Below are positions 56,901-64,000 of a stretch of DNA of 64,000 bases, in pieces. The stretch's first letter is position 1. Every line of letters begins with the position of its first letter. The stretch covers positions 33,093,160 through 33,157,159 of the forward strand of contig NC_049981.1 in assembly GCF_000003815.2 (NCBI RefSeq), in the 5' to 3' direction. The notes below the pieces were generated by a model that was not told the origin of the DNA, did no database searches, and saw only the letters and a program-made list of their open reading frames with translations. This DNA is from Branchiostoma floridae (Eukaryota > Chordata > Leptocardii > Amphioxiformes > Branchiostomatidae). The position numbers and the translations under genes were made by a program.

Positions 56901-57888
56901 CTTAGTCTACAAGCGAAATTTGCACCTCAAAATGCAGGAAATAGTGTTTCAGAGGGTCTTGATTTAAAAATCTAGAAATGATGCGCAACGTCACGCCATG
57001 CCTTCGGTGCTCGATAGGATTCCCATTCAAAATCAAGGGGACTGAAAATGATTTCAGGCTGGCTACAACCCTGCACAACCCTCATGCTTTAGCTACACCA
57101 AAGTTTCTATGGCACTGAGGAAGGTGACAGGCGGTCACCAGAACATCAGTGGGAATAAAGCAAGGATTGTCAAAAAGTCTTTTTATTCAGTAAGGCACCA
57201 ACCAGATGAGACTATCCCATTCCCCATCAGCCTTACCTGTATTGTGTTTGTGTCCCTGCAGCATGAGGGGAAGCCATACTGCCACCAGCCCTGCTACAGC
57301 GCGCTGTTTGGACCAAAAGGTGAGAAGGCAGGATGTACAGTATGGTTATGTTGCCTCTTGGTAATCCTCTGACACACATTTGGTGATTGAGATATCTTTT
57401 ATAGAAGCTATTTATAAGCTAGCACGTCTAACCCTCGCCTGACAGACAACAACAGACAATAAACTGGATAGTGAGTGAGGATGTGTAAAATTCTTATCTC
57501 CAAGAAGTACATATAGTTGTATTCTCTTTCCAAAGCACCATTTACCTGTTTTTTAAGGGAACAAGCTTCCCTCCCTGTTCTGGTTTCATTATATTCGGTA
57601 TACTCTATATTGATCTGTTGGACAAACCTTCATGTATCTCCACAGACTTCACTTTGCCCAGAAAAAATGTAGCGCCATGAAAATCTATGACATTATATCC
57701 ATTCTCTAACTTTTGCTAAAACAAGATTATGAAATTGATAGCATTGGAAACAATTCCAACAGAAGGAACAACAGCAATTCTATTTGTTTATTGTTTTGTT
57801 GTTGCTAGGTTACGGCCATGGCGGAGCAGAGAGCCACATCTTTCTGGATGGGCAGATCGGAGCTGGAGCTGACAACAAGCCTGAGTAA
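50978..57888 (+). CDS. CRIP: CRIP-type single-LIM protein
   Basis: Four exons (50978-51020, 54706-54800, 57262-57319, 57809-57888) join in phase to 91 residues. The LIM domain starts [14 protein letters not shown], continues with [18 protein letters not shown] and [18 protein letters not shown], and ends [19 protein letters not shown], a close match in layout to cysteine-rich protein 1 (CRIP1, 77 residues). The extra length is a C-terminal tail [19 protein letters not shown] proteins bind zinc through the eight LIM ligands; their role is thought to be as protein-interaction scaffolds. The stop lies 31 bases before a donor (57919/57920) that pairs with an acceptor at 58045, so the 3' UTR probably has an intron. 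The gene is divergent from SKP1. Confidence 0.93.
51648..51955. repeat. 40-bp minisatellite in LIM gene intron 1
   Basis: About seven copies of a 40-bp unit, with the landmark GGTCTACATGGGGTTTCTTA starting at 51671, 51711, 51751, 51791, 51831, 51871 and 51911, followed by CTGCTGGGATGGACTCAAGG. Because 40 is not a multiple of three, three overlapping open frames appear; none is a gene. Confidence 0.93.
54578..54630 (+). pseudogene. Truncated extra copy of LIM exon 2
   Basis: An acceptor (CTCTAG) and the first 50 or so bases of exon 2, encoding [18 protein letters not shown] with a few silent changes, occur 128 bp before the true exon. The copy ends right after the Cys codon and lacks a donor. 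It sits in a different frame from the true exon, so reading through both would not rescue a LIM domain. Confidence 0.9.
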
Positions 57889-60768
57889 CGGCACCTCCGA
57901 TTGGTGCAGTGTATGTAAGGTGAGTGCTCATTGGCTGGTAAAGTAAACCTCAACCAATTGGAAGATAAGGCATAGCAATCCAAGTGAAGTTATATTTTAG
58001 ACTTATGTACATTTCTTTATATCTTTTTTCTCCCTTTTCTACAGTAGGAGAAAAGAAGACAGAGAGAAGATTCGGCCCAACCTACAAGAAAAGAGAAGAT
58101 GCCAGAAGACACAATATATTTGTAGAACTTTAAGTTGCAAGGTTTTAGATGTTCCTGGTAACTTTGTCATGTACTCACATTCCAGCTTGTACAAGTGTAC
58201 AAGGAGAAAACCCATCTTATTCTTTGTTTTGAAACTTGAGTATTTTATGTTTTACAGAAACAAAGAAAAAGCAAAAAAAAAAACACATGAGAATGTGACA
58301 AAAAATTTTATGATTTTAAGTTTAAAGGGGTAGGTGACATTTGTGTTTTTGTTAGGTGCCTGCTTAACCTGTTTTCAGTTCAGGTTAGAAAAAAAGATTT
58401 TCGATGCAGCTCAACATTTTGCAATGTTTTTGATCGATGAAATCTTAAACCATTCCAACTTTCTTTAAAATAGGAAAACTGCTTTAGAAAAAAGCATTTT
58501 CTTGAATCATGACAGGGCGATTCTTCGTTGTGGGAATTTCCTTCTATTGCTGTTCTAGGCCATTAGAAACCCTGGTTCAAAAAGTTGTAGCTAAGACACC
58601 CAAGAATCTTAGAGTAAGATAGTAGATTCTCCATGGAAATGGCTTACTAACCTGTGCCATGTATTATGCGATGCCTGTAGTTGAAGCAACAGCTAAGCTG
58701 CTCCACACTTCTATACTGGATCTGGACCAGCAAAAGATTTTATATATTTTAAAACTATTTATTGTAAGCTTAGTTTCTTCTTTTCCTTCTTATCATTCCT
58801 GTTTTTGTTTAGTGAGACTCAAGGGTTGGAATCTAAACCCTGCTCCTGTATTTTTATAGATATTTTGTTCAAAGGAAGGTTGAAGGTTTTGTAATTAAAA
58901 GAAAACTAACTTTTGTTCATTCCTAAAGAAGATTTTCTGTGTTTTTATGGTTTACCTCAGGGTTTCAGTCTTCTCAGATCATTGTACAACATTCCAAAGC
59001 CTGCTCTAAAGCCTGCTCTGATTCTGTCCTCGGTTTTAACAAGGCTTATTGTTCCCTCCTACAAGTTGCCAAAAAGATTATTGTTTTGCCAAAAGGTGTA
59101 ATGTGTCAAAAATTTGAAAATAACATGTAGCACAGTTGTTTCAAAATGAAAAGGCATGCAATCATGTACAACTTGTGTAATTCTGCCAGCTATTCTCAAG
59201 TGTCAAAATGTAAAAAAAAAATTAAACATACATGTAGCACAATCATTAAATTCTTCCAAAATTGCAGTGTGTCAAAAGTAGATACACAAAAGTATTCTTA
59301 GACAAAAAGTACATTTGAAGAAGTTAAGTGTATTGCATATATGCCACCACGCATCAACCTATGATGCAAGCAAACAATTGATTTATGTACCAAATCATGT
59401 AGAAGAGAGTGCATTGCCATGTGTCAACAAAGAAGATGTCATTGCCACCTAATGTATACTTCTCTACTGTATCTATGAAGTTAACCATGACTACAAGTAC
59501 AATACATCTGCTTTTGTGGTCTCCATAGTGGACTACAGACAGCGTATTGATATTAATGCCTTATTGTGTTGTTATTTACTCTTTTCATCATCTGTGATAA
59601 TGCTTGGGAAATGGCAGCCCTGAGAACAAGATAGCAGTCAGAAAATATGAAATCCATAGAATGCCTGGTACATTTCATTGTAACAAACAGTATGAAAGTA
59701 GTTATTTAAGAATGTTGCATAACCGTAATATGAAGCTAGATGTTGGAAATTGGAACATGCATCTTCTATGTAAGTGTACTTACTGTTCTTGCTCTGTAAG
59801 AAAAAAAGAGAATGATTTTGTTTCTGAACTGTTTGCTGTTATTTGGATAAATCTGAAACATTTTATGAGACTTTGTCTCAACACTTTATGTCCCAGAACT
59901 CCAGTGTGAAACCCTGAGCATGAGTTTTACAAATTGCAGATTTATGTTTAGACAACTTCATATCCCCACGGTCGCAGCCTGAAGGTTGATAAGATGTTAA
60001 CAAGATGGAACAGTTAGCCATAACAATAGCATACTAGATAATATTTTAAACAGCCGAATCTTGAAAATAGACAAACATGTACATTGTACCTAAAAGATAA
60101 GTATAGTAGATAATCTATATATATATATGCATACATATATAGACAAGCGTTTGAGTTTGTAAAAGATACAGCCATAGTGTGGCTACAGGTATTATATGAT
60201 AGCATAAGCAAATATGCTATGATATAAAATTATAAGCAAATATGCTATATAAGAAAAATATGAAGCATCACCATTGATGACCATCCAATTCCTGTATTTG
60301 AGGCTTTTGGTTTCTGTTTCTGTGATATCATCACAACAAGTCTGTTTTGGATTGCTTCATGTACAAGAGTCAACCACCTTGTTAGACAACTATACGTACC
60401 AATGCTCATTTCCAGTAGAAATATGGTTCAACTTTTAGCAATTTATATGCAAGTATCTTATTAAGGTTTTTTTTTTGCATTTTAGGTTATCTTCCTTCTC
60501 AATTATGTCAGATATTTGGTATAAGTAGAAAGTATAGACTACTTTAACCTGCTTGTTAAGTATGTTGCTATGACTGAAGTGTTACAGGATATGTTCCTCT
60601 TTCCTTCAAATCTATTTTTTCAAACTTTTGTACTTGCTCATTGGCAGCATGCATTAAATGTGTCATGAGTCATGCGTTGTTTGTTTGTTTGTTTTGTTTA
60701 ACCAGTTAACTGCCTTTGGATGTAACACACCGGTTCTGTACAGTATGTGCAAGCTGTGTAAAACAAGA

Positions 60769-60890
60769 CGTTGGTTCGCGATTTTCAACGTTGGCTGGGT
60801 TCTCTTGTGCAGGGAAAGGGAGTTTGCCGTGAAAGGGAGTTTGCCCCGCCTCAAAAGAACCTGGCCAACGTTGAAAATCGCGAACCAACG
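60769..60890. mobile_element. Fold-back (MITE-like) element
   Basis: Arms of 39 bases, 60769-60807 and 60852-60890, are inverted copies with about four mismatches (left begins CGTTGGTTCGCGATTTTCAA). The loop contains a direct repeat of AAGGGAGTTTGCC. No target duplication is obvious. Confidence 0.75.
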
Positions 60891-61503
60891 CCTCCCCCTT
60901 CAGCTGGCAAAAAAAAAAAATTGGTAAGATAAACCCAGGCTACTAGAGGTCTTCTGAGGGACGCCAAGAATATTGACAACGTTATAAAACTAATTCGCTT
61001 ATCTAAAAGGAGATTTTCTGGTAATTAATTAGAGAAACTTGCGGTTTGCAATTACTAGTGGGTCCTCCGAGTCACGTAAACTTATAGTGAAGGCCCAGGG
61101 ACGGAGCGCGGTGGCATAAATTTCTCAATGAAACTCGTGGGCCGCTGTAAGCCAAATTCGGCGCTTAAAAATATAGAAAGAGCGTGGAAATTTTGTAAGA
61201 TCTCCAGAAAATCAGCGAAATTTAATTATTTTTAATAAACTGATGATTTCTACCGTCCGTTATTGGCTAGAGAGACTCGAGCGGTCGACCCCGCCTTGGG
61301 AAAACGCGGCGTCGAGCGCCGACACCCCCCTCCCCACTACAGTTCTGATCAGTCGCCGCAATGATCGTCCTGACGTTTTTGTTGTCATTACCCCGATTAA
61401 CCGTCATCAATTGCCACCACAAAAGCAAATAGAGTCCGTAATATATGTAATTCCAAATGCGTAAGACACTTTAGTAGTATATAGTCAGCACGCTGAGTCC
61501 TAT

Positions 61504-61650
61504 TATTCAGGCGGAGCAAGGTGGAGCAGGTCAGAGGTCAAATATGATTTATTCGGGCGGAGCAGGTCAGAGGTCAGATATGATTTATTCAGGCGCAGGT
61601 CAGAGGTCAGATATGATGTATTCAGGCGGAGCAGGTCAGAGGTCAAATAT
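61504..61650. repeat. GGAGCAGGTCAGAGGTCA tandem repeat
   Basis: Four units of 35-45 bp share TTATTCAGGCGGAGCAGGTC, AGAGGTCA and (A/G)ATATGAT. AGGTCA is a nuclear-receptor half-site sequence, which may be coincidental here. Confidence 0.85.
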
Positions 61651-61763
61651 TATGTGCCCTTTTGATACCCCCCCCCCCCCCGCCAGAAATGAACCTCCCC
61701 CACCCAAATCGTGAATGACATGCCCTTATTTGGCCTGGTTAAGTCTACTGAGATCAGTCTCTA

Positions 61764-62258
61764 ATGGATGCGCTGAAAGCACAAACAACAGACGTCTTTC
61801 GTCAGTTACTATATCACAAAGCCACAGACTTGTTTCCTGAATACAGACACCCCAGTTCGGTGGTGTACGTTAAAGTAGTACAATGGGTGGATGCGATCTC
61901 GGCGGAAGAGGAATATGGAAAGATAATTGACAGCTTCATGGACAAAGTACCCAACGCGAGGGATGGGCTGAAAACGGTGCTCGAAAAAGTACTGCAAGAG
62001 CGACGATTAAACTGGGGTCGACTCGTTACCGCAATGGCTTTTGCCGTGGACGTATGTGTCAACCCGCACGAACGGTATGAAGGTAGTACCGACGCCATCG
62101 AGTTAGCAACGTTGATTTGCGACTATGCGGGAAACTGGTTGTTACACCAACGTGGATGGGACGGATGGCTTGAACGTCGACGGCACGGCAAGTACCCGTC
62201 GTTTGTACAGTGTCTCTGTTGGCTTGTCACTGCTCACGTTTGCATCATCGTGACGTAA
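61764..62258 (+). CDS. Bcl-2-like apoptosis regulator, intronless
   Basis: A 164-residue single-exon frame. Residues 82-99 (LNWGRLVTAMAFAVDVC) match the BH1 signature and 125-137 (WLLHQRGWDGWLE) match BH2. The region around 36-48 (VVQWVDAISAE) sits where BH3 is expected but lacks the canonical Leu...Gly-Asp. Residues 147-164 are hydrophobic and fit a C-terminal membrane anchor. Multi-BH proteins of this layout usually guard mitochondria against or toward permeabilisation; pro- or anti-apoptotic sense is not decidable here. Animal Bcl-2 genes usually have an intron interrupting BH2, and its absence suggests a retrocopy or acquisition from a DNA virus. No flanking poly-A tract or target repeat was seen. 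Viral origin is only a hypothesis. Confidence 0.82.
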   Translation: MDALKAQTTDVFRQLLYHKATDLFPEYRHPSSVVYVKVVQWVDAISAEEEYGKIIDSFMDKVPNARDGLKTVLEKVLQERRLNWGRLVTAMAFAVDVCVNPHERYEGSTDAIELATLICDYAGNWLLHQRGWDGWLERRRHGKYPSFVQCLCWLVTAHVCIIVT

Positions 62259-62346
62259 ATTTTGCAATGAACACGCCCGAGCATGCCCAAGCATGTTAAA
62301 ACACGCCCACGCACGGTACGCTGGTTGGCCAATGCTAGGTGCAAGG

Positions 62347-63125
62347 CATGGAGTAGCTATACGTGTTGCTCCGGAGTAAAATAAACTGCTCCGGAGTAAA
62401 ATAAACTGCTCCGGAGTAAAAGAAAACTGCTCCGGAGTAAAATAAACTGCTCCGGAGTAAAAGAAAACTGCTCCGGAGTATGCTCCGGAGTAAGTGAGTA
62501 AGTATATCTGTTGTAAGTAAGTATATTTGTCATGTACCTACGAACATATCCCATCTATATGTACATGCAGTGAAACATTGCTTTGGAGTAACTATATGTG
62601 TTGCGCCGGAGTAAAAACACTGCTCCGGAGTAAAAATACTGTAAATACAGTAAATGAGTAAGTATATTTGTTGTAATAAGTTAGTATATTTATCATGTAC
62701 GTACGAACATATACCATCTATATGTACATGCAGTAAATCATTGCTTTGGAGTAGCTATACGTGTTGCTCCGGATTAAAATAAACTGCTCCGGAGTAAAAT
62801 AAACTGCTCCGGAGTATGCTCCGGAGTAAATGAGTAATTATATTTGTTATATATAGGTAAGCATATTTGTCATGTACGTACGGACATATGCCATCTATAT
62901 GTACATGCAGTGCATCATTGCTTTGGAGTAGCTATACGTGTTGCTCCGGAGTAAAATAAACTGCTCCGGAGTAAAATAAACTGCTCCGGAGTAAGATAAA
63001 CTGCTCCGGAGTATGCTTCGGAGTAAATGAGTAAGTATATTTGTTATAGGTAAGCATAGTTGTCATGTACATACGGACATATGCCATCTATATTTACATG
63101 CAGGAAATCATTGCTTTGTAGTAGC
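62347..63125. repeat. Higher-order repeat built on CTCCGGAG
   Basis: Four to five macro-units (160-230 bp) each contain the anchor GCTTTGGAGTAGCTATACGT, a cluster of TGCTCCGGAGTAAAATAAAC subunits (period about 20) and the spacer ATTTGTCATGTACGTACG with CATCTATATGTACATGCAG. Anchors lie at about 62351, 62583, 62745, 62923 and 63111. About 15 perfect CTCCGGAG palindromes are present, seven in the first unit, plus variants. It fills the gap between two convergent intronless genes. Confidence 0.9.
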
Positions 63126-63340
63126 CTTGTACGTGTCTGTTATGTAGGCATATATCAACACAACACAAAAGACACTTGTGTACGGTGATCCTGTTTATTT
63201 CTTAACACTTTACTATCACTTGACGGCGATCAAAATTGTATTAAGGAATTCATAACCAACACACATGTCGTCCTATGTGTCAAACATGGTATCACATTAG
63301 GAAAGAAAAATTGTACTGCAAGCAATATGGCGACCTCACA

Positions 63341-63976
63341 TTACTTCAGGACGAGGTAACCATATTTTTTCATCAATGTCTGTTCTGGGACCCAGTTCTT
63401 GCTGTGTACGATCTCATTACTGTAACGAGGCAACGCAGCGAACTCTATTAGATAAAACTTTTTGCCAGCGCGCTTCGTCTGTTTGATGACACGTTGAGGA
63501 ACATCGCCTGGCTGGTGAGGTAGTGCAATGGACCAGTCTCGGTAGAGTGTCCACTCCTCCTCATCACCGCTGTGGTAGCCACTGTCGTAGCCGGTACGGT
63601 CACTTTCATCAGATGAAACCGTTCCGGAGGACATATCTGTCCCTGTGTCACTCTCGGAACCACTTTGGTCGCTGTCGGTTTCTGATGTGGAGTCTCCCTG
63701 CTCGGAGCCCATCACAGATTCGGCGTCCGAGACGCTTTCTTCATCTTGTGACGCCGTGGGACCCCCATCTTCGGAATCAACCGTGTCCATATCGTGTTCA
63801 GACGACACGTCGGAGTCGTCGAAAACATCGCGCTCCCGGTAAGAGCCCGTCTCGGCATCAACGACGACTTCTCCCGAGGCAACACCTGACTTGTCTCGGT
63901 GCTTTCTTTCCAGATGACGCTCGAGGTTGAACGCACCATCAAATTCCCGATCACAAATTTCGCAGACGTGAGGCAT
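63341..63976 (-). CDS. Single C2H2 finger, acidic Ser-rich protein with chromo-like tail
   Basis: A 211-residue single-exon frame on the minus strand. Residues 5-26 form one C2H2 finger (CEIC, H21, H26). Residues about 45-142 are extremely rich in Ser, Asp and Glu, with many casein-kinase-like acidic serines. The tail (about 165-205) reads KKFYLIEFAALPRYSNE then KNWVPEQTLMKKYGYL, which resembles a chromodomain core (Tyr-Leu-Val-x-Trp/Phe ... Trp-x-Pro-Glu). I do not recognise the gene. Finger plus chromo-like fold suggests a chromatin or integrase-associated role; this is inference. It faces the Bcl-2-like gene across the CTCCGGAG repeat, and the window ends 24 bases before its ATG, so an upstream exon cannot be excluded. 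Confidence 0.65.
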   Translation of the reverse strand: MPHVCEICDREFDGAFNLERHLERKHRDKSGVASGEVVVDAETGSYRERDVFDDSDVSSEHDMDTVDSEDGGPTASQDEESVSDAESVMGSEQGDSTSETDSDQSGSESDTGTDMSSGTVSSDESDRTGYDSGYHSGDEEEWTLYRDWSIALPHQPGDVPQRVIKQTKRAGKKFYLIEFAALPRYSNEIVHSKNWVPEQTLMKKYGYLVLK

Positions 63977-64000
63977 ACTTTTTGTTCGGTGGACAGAAGG

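Larger units (their letters stand above)
57889..61763. other. LIM gene 3' UTR and following intergenic DNA
   Basis: The 3' UTR has an intron (57920-58044) and probably continues for 1-2 kb of AT-rich sequence from 58045. No other coding exon is supported. A fold-back element lies at 60769-60890, a (TA)n run at about 60117-60130, a tandem repeat at 61504-61650 and a C run at about 61668-61682. Confidence 0.45.

Overview
The window reads as animal genomic DNA, most probably from a cephalochordate (amphioxus, Branchiostoma). The signs are short exons with GT/AG introns, chordate-like SKP1 and actin, many mosaic receptor-like proteins (D8C, SRCR, fibrinogen-related and collagen modules), abundant MITE-like inverted repeats and one 100-N assembly gap. 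The species call is an inference from gene content, not from a database match. I found no bacterial-type features, no CRISPR array and no RNA gene I could defend.

Layout, left to right. 209-5433 (+): 3' part of a mosaic secreted or receptor protein with a D8C domain, an SRCR domain and a fibrinogen-related domain (FReD). 6441-7018: internally deleted mariner element. 9946-13561 (-): SAR1-type GTPase in four coding exons. 16279-21009 (+): seven-exon type II membrane protein with a short collagen stretch and a FReD (FIBCD1/ficolin-like). 23878-25518 and 28948-30423 (+): tandem C2H2 zinc-finger paralogues with intronless coding regions. 32072-35539 (-): BTB-BACK-Kelch protein. 37342-40620 (-): six-exon actin. 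45689-49207 (-): SKP1, 163 residues. 50978-57888 (+): CRIP-type single-LIM protein, divergent from SKP1. 61764-62258 (+): intronless Bcl-2-like protein. 63341-63976 (-): intronless one-finger, acidic protein with a chromo-like tail. The last two are separated by a higher-order repeat built on CTCCGGAG.

The genes do not form one pathway, although SKP1 and BTB-Kelch proteins are both adaptors of cullin ubiquitin ligases. The strongest unusual theme is tandem amplification of exon edges with their splice sites. In SKP1 the end of exon 1 and its 5' splice site are repeated 13 times at exactly 45 bp, always in frame. The collagen/FReD gene has a duplicated donor, three extra truncated copies of its last-exon acceptor, and about ten copies of its last-exon end carrying CTCF-like motifs. 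The LIM gene has a truncated extra copy of exon 2. A second unusual find is a pair of palindromes of only 32 and 36 bp, each starting CAAGGAG, ending CTCCTTG and flanked by a perfect 7-bp direct repeat, which look like extremely short mobile hairpins.
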